Source: Phenylobacterium kunshanense (GTDB taxonomy: Bacteria; Pseudomonadota; Alphaproteobacteria; Caulobacterales; Caulobacteraceae). Taken from it: DNA of 64,000 nucleotides. Under the pieces are notes generated by a model, which saw only the letters and a program-made list of their open reading frames with translations, had not been told where the DNA came from and made no database searches. A program made the position numbers and the translations under genes. The stretch spans positions 248,001 to 312,000 of the forward strand of contig NZ_QFYS01000003.1 in assembly GCF_003254525.1 (NCBI RefSeq), given 5' to 3'. Shown one piece after another: positions 34,375 to 42,757 of the stretch (its first letter is position 1; every line of letters starts with the position of its first letter).

Positions 34375-36645
34375 TCAGAACGTCGCCCTAGCGACGAGCT
34401 GGAAGACCGGCCCGGCCTCTTCCCGCTCGAGCTCGTACTCGTCGAAGTCGCGCGAGCGCTGGTCGGCGATGGTCGTGAACTTGTTGAAGGTTTCCTTCTT
34501 CTTGCTGTCGAGCAGGTTCGTGCCCGTCAGGCGGACGACGTAGCGCTCGCCGAACCGCTTCTCGACGAAGATCTCCAGGTCGGCGCCGTAGGTGGTGGTG
34601 ACCTCCTCGCCGACCACGCGGCCGAAGGCCTTGCCCTGCTTGCGGTAGGTGGCGCCGAAGGCGGCGGCCCAGTCCGGCAGGTCCTGGATGAAGCCGACGT
34701 TGAAGACGTACTTGGCCTGGTCGTTGAACCGCCGCGAACCGAACTCGTCGTCCACGTCGCTGTCCAGCCACGAGTAGTTCAGGAACACGCCGGTGTCGTC
34801 CAACCCGAAGGCCGACAGCGAGGTGGAGAGGTCGAACTCGACACCCCAGACCGAGCCGTCACCGGTGTTGCGCGGCTGGAGCACGAACGTGCCGGCGCCC
34901 TCGCTGCCCACCTGGCCGGTGCTGGCGACTTCGATGAGGTCCTTCACGTCCCGGTAGAAGACGTTGACGCCCGCGACGCCGCGCGAGCCGAGGCGGCGCT
35001 CGAAGCCCACGTCGATGCCCCAGGCCGTCTCGGGCTTCAGGTTCGGATTGCCGAGCAGGTCGTTGTCGCCCAGCTCGGCCTCGAGCAGGGCGGGAGACAG
35101 GAAGTCGAAGTTCGGCCGACGGACGGTGCGCGCCACCGACACCTTGACCCGGTCGTCGGCGCTCAGGTTCCAGCGCAGGTGCGCCGAGGGCAGCAGGAAG
35201 CTGTAGTCGTTGTCGACCTTTCGCGAGGCGGCGGGGGCCGTGGCGTCCTCGATGGTGGTGTCGGTGTTTTCCCAGCGCAGGCCGGCCTCCCAGACCATCG
35301 GGCCGTCGCCGCCTGACACCATGACGAACGGGTCGATCCGGCGCTCCTCGATGGCGTTCAGGCCACCGACGACGGCGACCAGCGGGCCGTAGGCGCCAAG
35401 CGCGGGCCGGGTAGCAGGCGGGTTCGGGATGGTGACCCGGTTGCGAACCGCTGAGATGTCGGTGTCGCGGTTCTTTTCCGAAGCCTGGACGCCGAACTCC
35501 AGCTTCGCGGCGCCGATGTCCCGCTTGTGCGACAGCTCCCCGGAAACCTCCTTGTCCTTCAACCGCGTGCGGGTGAGGTCGCCCGTGAAGCGGTCGTCGT
35601 CAGGGAAGGGGCGGGTGTCGCGGAGGTATTCGTACTCCTCCTCGATCTCGTCCTGGTCATCGCTCAGCTCGGCGTAGCCCAGCTTGAACCGGGTCTTGCC
35701 GCCCGCCATGTTCCGTTCGTACTTGGCCTGAAGCGCCCAGTTGTCGGTCTGGATGTCGACGTTGTTGTCGTTGTAGGTGAGGAAGTCAGCGTCGCCGACG
35801 CGCCCGCCGCGGTACTCGTAGGAATCCTCATCCTCCAGGCGGTCGGTGCGGACGAAGTAGCCCGACAGCTTGAGCGTCGAGTCCTCCATCTGCACGTCGT
35901 AGCTGGCGTTCAGCGAGTAGTCCTCGCCGTTGCGCTTGTCCGACTGGATCTCGATGTTATCGAGCGTGCCGCCCGGCTCGTCGAAGCGTTGGCTGAACTT
36001 CTGTTTCGGGTTGCGGCGTCCCTGGTAGTTGGCCCCGATCACCATGCGGCCAGGCCCGACAGGAGCGGAGAAGACGCCACCGACAGTTTCGCGGACGCGG
36101 TCGTCGCTGAACATGAGGGCGCCGGCCCGGACGTAGCCGCCGTCAAAGGTGTAGCCGTCGCGCAGGACGATGTTGAGCGCGCCCGCCATGGCGTCGCCGC
36201 TGCGATTGGCCGAGGATGAGCGGACCACCTCGACCCGCTCGATCAGCTCGGCGGGGATGCGGTCGACGAAGAACGATCGGTCGACACCGGCGCCCGGCAC
36301 CCGCTCGCCGTTGATCAGGATCTGGGTGTAGCCGGGGTCGAGGCCGCGCAGACGAGCGCCGTCCGACTCCAGGACGTCCGACAGGAACGCCACGCTGGGA
36401 ACGCGCTTCATGGCGTCGCCCGCGGTCAGCGGTTCGAAGCGCTGGAAGTATTCCAGGTCGTACGAGAGCGTCGGCGCCGCCTCGTCCGTGCGGTTACGGA
36501 ACGTGATCTCGCCGGTGACCACCAGTTCCTCGACCGTCTTGGTGCGGTCGGCCTCGGCGTCGGCGACCGCATCCGCGGCCCGGGCCTGAGCAGCGGCCAG
36601 CAGCGTCGCCATGGACGCCACGGCGAAGAGCGCCGTCTTTTTCAT
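34375..36645 (-). CDS. TonB-dependent outer-membrane receptor
   Basis: A 756-aa outer-membrane receptor precursor. Signal peptide 1-23 (ARAAD), TonB-box-like VEELVVTG near residues 38-45, plug domain (about 60-170, LRGLDPGYTQILINGERVP and VEVVRSSSANRSGDAMAGALNIVLRDG) and a 22-stranded barrel ending in the terminal Phe (LVARATF). The ligand cannot be read directly, but the divergent partner is a beta-propeller phytase, which suggests uptake linked to phytate or its products. It separates ftsA from ftsZ on the opposite strand. Confidence 0.92.
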   Translation of the reverse strand: MKKTALFAVASMATLLAAAQARAADAVADAEADRTKTVEELVVTGEITFRNRTDEAAPTLSYDLEYFQRFEPLTAGDAMKRVPSVAFLSDVLESDGARLRGLDPGYTQILINGERVPGAGVDRSFFVDRIPAELIERVEVVRSSSANRSGDAMAGALNIVLRDGYTFDGGYVRAGALMFSDDRVRETVGGVFSAPVGPGRMVIGANYQGRRNPKQKFSQRFDEPGGTLDNIEIQSDKRNGEDYSLNASYDVQMEDSTLKLSGYFVRTDRLEDEDSYEYRGGRVGDADFLTYNDNNVDIQTDNWALQAKYERNMAGGKTRFKLGYAELSDDQDEIEEEYEYLRDTRPFPDDDRFTGDLTRTRLKDKEVSGELSHKRDIGAAKLEFGVQASEKNRDTDISAVRNRVTIPNPPATRPALGAYGPLVAVVGGLNAIEERRIDPFVMVSGGDGPMVWEAGLRWENTDTTIEDATAPAASRKVDNDYSFLLPSAHLRWNLSADDRVKVSVARTVRRPNFDFLSPALLEAELGDNDLLGNPNLKPETAWGIDVGFERRLGSRGVAGVNVFYRDVKDLIEVASTGQVGSEGAGTFVLQPRNTGDGSVWGVEFDLSTSLSAFGLDDTGVFLNYSWLDSDVDDEFGSRRFNDQAKYVFNVGFIQDLPDWAAAFGATYRKQGKAFGRVVGEEVTTTYGADLEIFVEKRFGERYVVRLTGTNLLDSKKKETFNKFTTIADQRSRDFDEYELEREEAGPVFQLVARATF

Positions 36646-36737
36646 GATCTATCCCCGAGTTGGGCCGATTGACGAGAGAACTCGGCCACGCCTATTCGGG
36701 ACTGCGGATTAGTTTCAGAGCACTTCGGGAGCCAGTG

Positions 36738-37823
36738 ATGTTTCGTAGGCAGTTAAGCGACAGTTTTGTGACGCTCGCTAGCGCCGCGTTACTTCTAAGT
36801 TCCTGTGCTTCATTCGAGGCAGTTTCAGACTCGCCGAAGATGGCGGTCGGCGCGGGAACGCCGGTCGTCGCCGCCGCCGAAACCCCGCCCGTGGGGACCA
36901 CTGCGGCCGACGCCGCCGATGACCCGGCCATCTGGACCGATCCCGCCGACCGGACCCGCGGCGTCATCATCGGCACCGACAAGAAGTCCGGCCTCTACGT
37001 CTATGACCTCGCCGGTCGGCAGACGCAGTATCTGCCCGGCGGTCTGCCCAACAACGTGGACCTTCGCGAAGGCTTCGCGACGCCGCAGGGCGCACGCGTC
37101 CTGGTGGCGGCGTCCGACCGTGGACGGCCCGGCGCGGGGGCGGCGCTGTTCCTGCTCGACCCGGCCACGCTGAAGCTGGAGTTCTGGGCCGCGATCCCGG
37201 TGGCTCTGGCCGAGCCCTATGGCCTGTGCATGGCGCGCCGGGGCGACGACTTTCTGGTGATCGTGAACGGGACCGACGGGCAGGTGCGGCAGCTCCGCGT
37301 CGCCATGGGGCCGGATGGAAAGCCGGCGGTCGCGGAGGAGCGCCGGTTCGCCGTGCCGACCCAGCCCGAAGGCTGTGTCGCCGACGAGGCGCGGGGCCGT
37401 CTCTACCTGGGCGAGGAGGGCGCCGGAGTCTGGCGGTTCGACCTGGGCGCGGGCCCGGCGAAGGGTGAGCTGTTCGCGAAGGCTCCGAGCGCGATGCTGA
37501 CGCCCGACGTCGAAGGACTGGCGCTCATCGAGGACGCGGCCGGCGCCTGGCTCATCGCGTCCAGCCAGGGTGATTCGGCCTTCGCGGTGTGGAAGGTCGA
37601 TGGCGCGGAGCCCCTCTATCGCGGCCGCTTCAGCGTGATCGCCGCCAATGGGGTCGACGCGGTCACGGGCACCGACGGCGTCGCCGCGCTCGGCGGCGTG
37701 GTCGGCGGCTTCCCCGAGGGTCTGGTCGTCATGCAGGACGACGTGGACGAGGGACCGGCCGGCGCGCGCCAGAACTTCAAGCTGGTGGACTGGCGGGAGG
37801 TCCGTCGCGCCCTGGGTCTATGA
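36738..37823 (+). CDS. beta-propeller phytase, lipoprotein
   Basis: A 361-aa enzyme of the BPP family, which releases phosphate from phytate using calcium. The diagnostic N-terminal blade motif DDPAIWTDPADRTRGVIIGT is followed by DKKSGLYVYDLAG, and later blades carry GTDGQVRQL, EGCVADEARGRLYLGEE and DVEGLAL. A lipobox (LLLSSC, Cys about residue 23) follows a signal sequence when ATG 36738 is used, which supports that start. Probably an envelope lipoprotein. Divergent from the TonB receptor across 92 bases, a pairing reported for BPP phytases in related bacteria. Confidence 0.9.
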   Translation: MFRRQLSDSFVTLASAALLLSSCASFEAVSDSPKMAVGAGTPVVAAAETPPVGTTAADAADDPAIWTDPADRTRGVIIGTDKKSGLYVYDLAGRQTQYLPGGLPNNVDLREGFATPQGARVLVAASDRGRPGAGAALFLLDPATLKLEFWAAIPVALAEPYGLCMARRGDDFLVIVNGTDGQVRQLRVAMGPDGKPAVAEERRFAVPTQPEGCVADEARGRLYLGEEGAGVWRFDLGAGPAKGELFAKAPSAMLTPDVEGLALIEDAAGAWLIASSQGDSAFAVWKVDGAEPLYRGRFSVIAANGVDAVTGTDGVAALGGVVGGFPEGLVVMQDDVDEGPAGARQNFKLVDWREVRRALGL

Positions 37824-37857
37824 GCGGCGGGGGTTGACGACCGGCTGGCCGGAGCGT

Positions 37858-37980
37858 GAGTCCCGATGCCGCAGCGTTACTGTCGATTCGCTTCGCTTTC
37901 CTTGGGGACAGTCTCGAAAAACTTGTCCGGCGAAGCTCGAACCCGTCCCGACTCACAGTATGCGGTTAACCCTCGATTAA
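37858..37980 (+). promoter_or_regulatory. ftsZ control region: three GANTC sites and a perfect CtrA box
   Basis: GANTC methylation sites lie at 37858 (GAGTC), 37885 (GATTC) and 37950 (GACTC). At 37966-37980 TTAA-CCCTCGA-TTAA, followed by C, matches the full CtrA consensus TTAA-N7-TTAAC. In Caulobacter crescentus CtrA represses ftsZ and CcrM methylation at GANTC affects its expression. The box lies about 100 bases before the ftsZ ATG. Confidence 0.8.
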
Positions 37981-38078
37981 CGGTGTGGGCGCGTACTTAA
38001 CGCATCGTTACTCGGGCGCTTCGGGCAAGGGGACGCCAGGGGCGACAGACCGCAAATCCGGGAAGGACAGGACGTCCA

Positions 38079-39563
38079 ATGGCCATCTCTTTGTCGGCGC
38101 CTCGCGCTACCGAACTCAAGCCTCGCATCGTTGTGTTCGGCATCGGCGGGGCCGGCGGCAACGCGGTCAACAACATGATCGAGGCCGGCCTGGAGGGCGT
38201 TGAGTTCGTCGTCGGCAACACCGACGCCCAGCAGCTCCAGTTCGCCAAGACCGATCGCCGCATCCAGCTCGGCGTACAGGTGACGCAGGGCCTCGGCGCC
38301 GGCGCCCATCCCGAGGTCGGCATGAGCGCGGCCGAGGAAAGCATCCCGGAGATCGGCGAGCACCTCGACGGCGCCCACATGGTCTTCATCACCGCCGGCA
38401 TGGGCGGCGGCACCGGCACCGGCGCGGCCCCGATCATCGCCAAGTGCGCCCGCGAACGCGGCATCCTGACCGTGGGTGTGGTGACCAAGCCGTTCCACTT
38501 CGAAGGCCGTCACCGGATGCGCCTGGCGGACTCGGGCATCAGCGAGCTGCAGCGCTACGTCGACACCCTGATCGTCATCCCGAACCAGAATCTGTTCCGC
38601 GTCGCCAACGAGCGGACCACCTTCGCCGAAGCCTTCGGCATGGCCGACCAGGTCCTGCACTCGGGCGTGCGCTCGATCACCGACCTGATGGTGCTGCCGG
38701 GCCTGATCAACCTCGACTTCGCCGACGTCCGCACGGTCATGACCGAGATGGGCAAGGCGATGATGGGCACGGGCGAGGCGGCCGGCGACGACCGTGCGCT
38801 GATGGCCGCCCAGAACGCGATCCAGAACCCGCTGCTGGACGAAGTCTCGCTGAAGGGCGCCAAGGCCGTGCTGGTCAATGTGACCGGCGGCCTGGACATG
38901 ACCCTGCTGGAAGTCGACGAGGCGGCCAACGCCATCGCCGAGCAGGTCGACCCGGAAGCCAACATCATCTTCGGCGCCGCCTTCGATCCCACGCTGGACG
39001 GCAAGGTCCGGGTGTCGGTCGTCGCCACCGGCATGGACGGCGCCTCGATCGCCGCCATCGAGCCGAAACTGGAGCGCCGGTCGCTCCAGGTGGAACCGCT
39101 GCGCGCCGCGGTGACGCCGCGCGCCGCCGAAGCCGCCGCGCAGCCGGTCGCCGAGCCCGTGGCCGCCGAGGCGGCGGAGCCCGAGGCCTTGGCGCGCGAG
39201 GAGGAACAGCCGGACATCTTCTCGGCCCCCGCGCCGGAACCCGTCGTTGCAGAAGCCGCGCCGGTCGCGCCTGTGGCGCGGATCGTCGACCCTGAAGTCG
39301 CCGAGGAAGGCGACGCGCCCCTGTTCGCCGAGCCGGCCTTCGAGCCGCGCAAGCCGCGGGGCGGGTTCCTCAGCATCTTCGGAGGCCGGCCGCGCTACGA
39401 CTCGACGCCGGCCGCCGCGCCCGCTCCCCAGCCCGTCGCACGCGCCACGGCCGCGCCGGTCCGTGGCGGCGCCCAGCCGCTGGAGGCCCAACTCCCGGCG
39501 GACGAGGCCGACCAGAACGAGGATCTGGAGATCCCGTCGTTCCTGCGACGCCTCGCCAACTAA
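38079..39563 (+). CDS. ftsZ: cell division GTPase FtsZ
   Basis: Tubulin-like GTPase that forms the Z-ring, 494 aa. GTP-binding [13 protein letters not shown] and the tubulin signature [10 protein letters not shown] (about residues 108-117) are intact. After the globular core (to about 320) comes a long Ala/Pro/Glu-rich linker of about 155 aa, as in Caulobacter, and the conserved C-terminal peptide [11 protein letters not shown] that binds FtsA. Transcribed from its own promoter region, not from ftsA. Confidence 0.98.
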   Translation: MAISLSAPRATELKPRIVVFGIGGAGGNAVNNMIEAGLEGVEFVVGNTDAQQLQFAKTDRRIQLGVQVTQGLGAGAHPEVGMSAAEESIPEIGEHLDGAHMVFITAGMGGGTGTGAAPIIAKCARERGILTVGVVTKPFHFEGRHRMRLADSGISELQRYVDTLIVIPNQNLFRVANERTTFAEAFGMADQVLHSGVRSITDLMVLPGLINLDFADVRTVMTEMGKAMMGTGEAAGDDRALMAAQNAIQNPLLDEVSLKGAKAVLVNVTGGLDMTLLEVDEAANAIAEQVDPEANIIFGAAFDPTLDGKVRVSVVATGMDGASIAAIEPKLERRSLQVEPLRAAVTPRAAEAAAQPVAEPVAAEAAEPEALAREEEQPDIFSAPAPEPVVAEAAPVAPVARIVDPEVAEEGDAPLFAEPAFEPRKPRGGFLSIFGGRPRYDSTPAAAPAPQPVARATAAPVRGGAQPLEAQLPADEADQNEDLEIPSFLRRLAN

Positions 39564-39610
39564 TCGTCGCGAAATCGTCACCCTGACGGCGGGCGTCACC
39601 TGCTAGGAAT

Positions 39611-39640
39611 CCTCCCGGAGCCATCTCCGGGAGGTTTTCC
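39611..39640 (+). terminator. ftsZ terminator overlapping the next gene's ribosome site
   Basis: CCTCCCGGAG (39611-39620) pairs with CTCCGGGAGG (39625-39634) around CCAT, followed by TTTTCC. It is a terminator 47 bases after ftsZ. The GGGAGG of the 3' arm is also the only Shine-Dalgarno for the ATG at 39641, so readthrough transcripts would have it hidden in the stem. Confidence 0.75.
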
Positions 39641-39859
39641 ATGAGTGGTCAGCGCATCATCTGGGTCTCGCCATTGGCCGACGGCTGGGCCGTGTTCTGC
39701 GCGGGTTTCGAGCCCTTGGTGTTTCGCTCAGGCGCCCGCGCCGAAGCCCAGGCGAGGCGGCTGGCCAACTGCCTCGCTGGCCTTGGCCGCACCGTTCGTG
39801 TCCGTGTCCTGGACCGCGCTCGGAATCTCGCCGGAGACCAGCTTTATCCCGCCGTGTGA
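39641..39859 (+). CDS. small protein of unknown function (72 aa)
   Basis: A 72-aa protein with a beta-beta-helix-beta look: IWVSPLADGWAVFCAGFEPLVFRSGARAEAQARRLANCLAGL then RVRVLD. The pattern resembles small DUF2188-like proteins, in which a trailing helix follows a W-containing strand pair, but the match is by eye. Coding quality (C/G third positions) is good. Its ribosome site lies in the ftsZ terminator stem. Function unknown. Confidence 0.6.
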   Translation: MSGQRIIWVSPLADGWAVFCAGFEPLVFRSGARAEAQARRLANCLAGLGRTVRVRVLDRARNLAGDQLYPAV

Positions 39860-39916
39860 GCCGTTGGCGCCACACTGGAAAAGCACGGAAAATCAAAGGC
39901 GATCCGGCGCGTTCTG

Positions 39917-39932
39917 TTAACGCAGGGTGAAC
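39917..39932 (+). promoter_or_regulatory. near-consensus CtrA box upstream of lpxC
   Basis: TTAA-CGCAGGG-TGAAC differs from TTAA-N7-TTAAC at one base. It is in the 182-base A/T-richer gap before lpxC, about 110 bases from the start codon. Function inferred from the motif only. Confidence 0.35.
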
Positions 39933-40041
39933 CGAAACATTGCGAAACACGAAGTGCTTTGCTGCGTTGCATCAAGCGGCTTAGCCAGCGCGTTGGGGGC
40001 GAGGGTCGGCAACGCGCCGCGTATCGCAGGAAGGTCTACCT

Positions 40042-40929
40042 TTGGCCGGGTTCCAACACACCGTCAGATCTCCGGCGCTGTTCGCCGGCGTCGGCGTCCA
40101 CACGGGGGAATACACCCGCGTCTCCGTGCGCCCGGCGGGCGCGGATGCGGGGATCACCTTCGTGCGCACCGATGTCCGCGATCGCGACAATCAGATTCGG
40201 GTGACCGGCGAGGCGGTCTGCAAGACCCAGCTCGGCACCGTCATCGGCAACGCCGACGGCGTCACGGTCTCCACGATCGAACACCTGATGGCCGCCTTCG
40301 CCATGCTGGGCGTCGACAACGCGGTGGTCGAGCTCGACGGGCCCGAGATGCCGATCATGGACGGGTCGTCGGTGGCCTTCGTGCGGCTGCTGGACCGTGC
40401 CGGACTGCGGCCGCAGGAGGCGCCCCGCCGCTTCATCGAGATCCTGAAGACCGTCGAGGTCGTCGAGGGCGACAAGCGCGCGGCGCTGAAGCCGGCCGAT
40501 GGGTTCGAGGTCGCGTTCGAGATCCGCTTCGACACCGCCGCGATCGGCCGCCAGGCCATCGACATGGCGATGGACGAGCAGGCGTTCCGTGACGAGCTCG
40601 CCGATTGCCGGACCTTCGGCTTCCTCCGCGAGGTCGAAGCCCTGCGCGCCATGGGGCTCGCCCGCGGCGGGTCGATGGAGAACTGCGTCGTCATCGACGG
40701 CGACCGGGTGCTGAACCCGGAAGGCCTGCGCCGTCCGGACGAGTTCGTGCGCCACAAGGCCCTGGACGCCATCGGCGACCTCTACGTGCTCGGCGCTCCG
40801 ATCCTGGGCCGCTTCGAGGGCGTGCTGGCCGGCCACGGCCTGAACAACGCCCTGGTCCGCGCCCTCCTGGCCCGGCCGGACGCCTGGCGTGTGGTCACCC
40901 TCGCCGAGGACCTGCGCGAGGCCGTCTAA
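40042..40929 (+). CDS. lpxC: UDP-3-O-acyl-N-acetylglucosamine deacetylase LpxC
   Basis: Zinc deacetylase, 295 aa, first committed step of lipid A synthesis. Zinc ligands are H81 (TIEHLMAAF), H238 and D242 (RHKALDAIGDL); catalytic H265 is in GHGLNN. The start is TTG 40042, giving MAGFQHTV and preceded by AGGAAGG at good spacing; no better ATG is available. Follows ftsZ as in most alphaproteobacteria. Confidence 0.95.
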   Translation: MAGFQHTVRSPALFAGVGVHTGEYTRVSVRPAGADAGITFVRTDVRDRDNQIRVTGEAVCKTQLGTVIGNADGVTVSTIEHLMAAFAMLGVDNAVVELDGPEMPIMDGSSVAFVRLLDRAGLRPQEAPRRFIEILKTVEVVEGDKRAALKPADGFEVAFEIRFDTAAIGRQAIDMAMDEQAFRDELADCRTFGFLREVEALRAMGLARGGSMENCVVIDGDRVLNPEGLRRPDEFVRHKALDAIGDLYVLGAPILGRFEGVLAGHGLNNALVRALLARPDAWRVVTLAEDLREAV

Positions 40930-40930
40930 G

Positions 40931-40962
40931 TTCTTGCGAGTCGTTTGCAAGAATGAGCTAAT
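40931..40962 (+). promoter_or_regulatory. inverted repeat overlapping a candidate promoter
   Basis: TTCTTGC (40931-40937) and GCAAGAA (40947-40953) are perfect arms. TTGCGA (40934-40939) with GCTAAT (40957-40962) gives a 17-bp-spaced -35/-10 pair overlapping the repeat, a layout typical of a repressor-controlled promoter for the gene at 40984. A GANTC (GAGTC) lies in the spacer. Confidence 0.5.
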
Positions 40963-40983
40963 GCGCGGCAGGGAGACCTGCTG

Positions 40984-41595
40984 ATGCCCACTGACGCCGC
41001 CGCCCAACTGGATACGCTCTACACGCCGCCGCACCCGGTGACGGTGGCCAAGTGCCTGGACCACGTGGACCCGCACGGTCGTCGCTTCATCGCGCTCTCG
41101 CCCTTCGCGGCCCTGGCGACCGTCGGGTCGAACGGGACTGTCGACGTCTCGCCGCGGGGCGGGGGGCCGGGCTTCATCCGCGTCTCGGAAGACGGGAAGA
41201 GCCTGCTGATGCCGGACCGGCCGGGCAACAACCGCCTGGATTCGCTGCGTAACATCGCCGACGGGTCGGGAGAGGTCGGGCTGATGTTCATGATCCCCGG
41301 CGTCGACGACATCTATCGGGTGAACGGGCCGGCCGAGCTCGTGGTCGACGACGCGCTGGCGGCCACCTTCGCGGAGTTCGGCAAGGTCCCGAAGTCGCTG
41401 CTGCGGATCACGGTCCGAGAGGCCTATCTGCACTGCCCCAAGGCGCTGATGCGGGCCGACCTCTGGGGCGACAGCCACCGCGTCGACCGGTCCGAGCTGC
41501 CGACATTGACGGAAATGGTGGCTGATCAGATCGGCGTCGCCTTGCGCGCCAAGACCCACGCCGAGGAGGTCGAGGGCCTGAGGGAGACGCTCTAG
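40984..41595 (+). CDS. pyridoxamine 5'-phosphate oxidase family protein (MSMEG_1061-like)
   Basis: A 203-aa split-barrel flavin-binding protein. The block FAALATVGSNGTVDVSPRGGGPGF followed by LMPDRPGNNRLDSLRNI is characteristic of this subgroup. Members bind FMN or F420-like cofactors and have uncertain substrates; a true PdxH role is unlikely given the missing PdxH C-terminal signature. Preceded by an inverted-repeat promoter; it interrupts the lpxC-bamD order. Confidence 0.8.
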   Translation: MPTDAAAQLDTLYTPPHPVTVAKCLDHVDPHGRRFIALSPFAALATVGSNGTVDVSPRGGGPGFIRVSEDGKSLLMPDRPGNNRLDSLRNIADGSGEVGLMFMIPGVDDIYRVNGPAELVVDDALAATFAEFGKVPKSLLRITVREAYLHCPKALMRADLWGDSHRVDRSELPTLTEMVADQIGVALRAKTHAEEVEGLRETL

Positions 41596-41684
41596 CTTTC
41601 GCCGCCTGCCGTTTGCTCGCCACAGTCGGTGGTGTAGAAGCGACTCTCCCGCGTGGGGGCGCGCGCGTTGGTCTTGAGGTGAAG

Positions 41685-42689
41685 GTGTCTTCGGTCCGAA
41701 CTGCTACCCGGGTGGTCCTTGTCGCCACCACCTGCGCTCTCGCCCTGTCCGCCTGCGCCAGCAACAAGAAGGACAAGCCGCGCCTCGCCTACGAGGAACG
41801 GCCGGTGGAGCTGCTGTACGCCACCGGCGCGGACCGGCTGGACCGGCGCCAGTGGAACCAGGCGGTGAACTACTTCCAGGAAGTGGAGCGCCAGCACCCC
41901 TATTCGGAGTGGTCGCGCCGCGCGATCCTGATGCAGGCCTACGCCCACTACCAGGGCAACGACTACGCCGAGGCGATCGGCGATGCGGACCGCTTCATTT
42001 CGCTGTATCCCGGCAATCCGACGGCCGCCTACGCCCACTACATCAAGGCCATCTGCTACTTCGAACAGATCGTCGACGTGAACCGCGACCAGGCCGCCAC
42101 CGGCCAGGCGCTGGCGGCCCTGCGTGACGTGGTCCAGCGCTACCCGCGGACGGAATACGCCGCTGACGCGCGCCTGAAGATCGACATGGTCAACGACCAG
42201 CTGGCCGGCAAGGAAATGACCATCGGCCGCTGGTATCTGCGAAACGGCGACACGCTGGCCGCGGTCGGCCGGTTCAAGACGGTCATCGACCGCTATCAGA
42301 CGACCAGCCACACGCCGGAGGCGTTGCACCGCCTGGTGGAGGGCTACCTGACCCTCGGCCTGGTCGAGGAGGCCAAGCGCAACGGCGCAGTGCTCGGCTA
42401 CAACTATCCGGGCGATCCCTGGTATGCCGATGCCTACAGGCTGCTGACCTCGAAGGGGCTGCGGCCGGCCGTGGAGCCGAAGGCCGACGGCGGGCGCGGA
42501 ATCCTGCGACTGCCGTTCACGCGCGACAAGCAGCGCACCCTTGAGCCGCCGCAGGCCGAGGATCCCAACGCGGCGGTTGCGGCCAGCAAGCGCACGAAGA
42601 AGCGCAAGCTGTTCAGCTGGCCCATGGGCGGCGGCAAGGACCCGACGCCGGCGTCCGACGCCAGCGCCACCGTTCCCGAGCCGAAGTAG
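41685..42689 (+). CDS. bamD: outer membrane assembly lipoprotein BamD
   Basis: Lipoprotein subunit of the BAM complex, 334 aa from GTG 41685. Signal peptide with lipobox LSAC (Cys about residue 24), then TPR-like repeats: ADRLDRRQWNQAVNYFQEVERQHPYSEW, DADRFISLYPGN, LRDVVQRYPRTEYA and FKTVIDRYQTT, the BamD/ComL pattern. The C-terminal 70 aa are a lysine/proline-rich extension. GTG 41679 and GTG 41685 are both possible; the latter has GAGG at 5-nt spacing. Order lpxC-bamD-recN-ligA is typical. Confidence 0.92.
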   Translation: MSSVRTATRVVLVATTCALALSACASNKKDKPRLAYEERPVELLYATGADRLDRRQWNQAVNYFQEVERQHPYSEWSRRAILMQAYAHYQGNDYAEAIGDADRFISLYPGNPTAAYAHYIKAICYFEQIVDVNRDQAATGQALAALRDVVQRYPRTEYAADARLKIDMVNDQLAGKEMTIGRWYLRNGDTLAAVGRFKTVIDRYQTTSHTPEALHRLVEGYLTLGLVEEAKRNGAVLGYNYPGDPWYADAYRLLTSKGLRPAVEPKADGGRGILRLPFTRDKQRTLEPPQAEDPNAAVAASKRTKKRKLFSWPMGGGKDPTPASDASATVPEPK

Positions 42690-42720
42690 GGGCGGGCGGA
42701 ACAAACCCTGTCCGCGCCCC
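42689..42720 (+). terminator. terminator-like hairpin after bamD
   Basis: GGGGCG-(GG)-CGGA (42689-42700) pairs with TCCG-CGCCCC (42711-42720) with a two-base bulge and 10-nt loop; only two T residues follow. It overlaps the bamD stop. Termination may be partial. Confidence 0.45.
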
Positions 42721-42757
42721 TTCAACCGCAGCCGATTCCGTACGATCTTCCAAGACG

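Noticed and set aside
36145-36219. Possible frame interruption in the TonB receptor
   Set aside because: The 756-aa frame is continuous, with signal peptide, plug and terminal Phe present.
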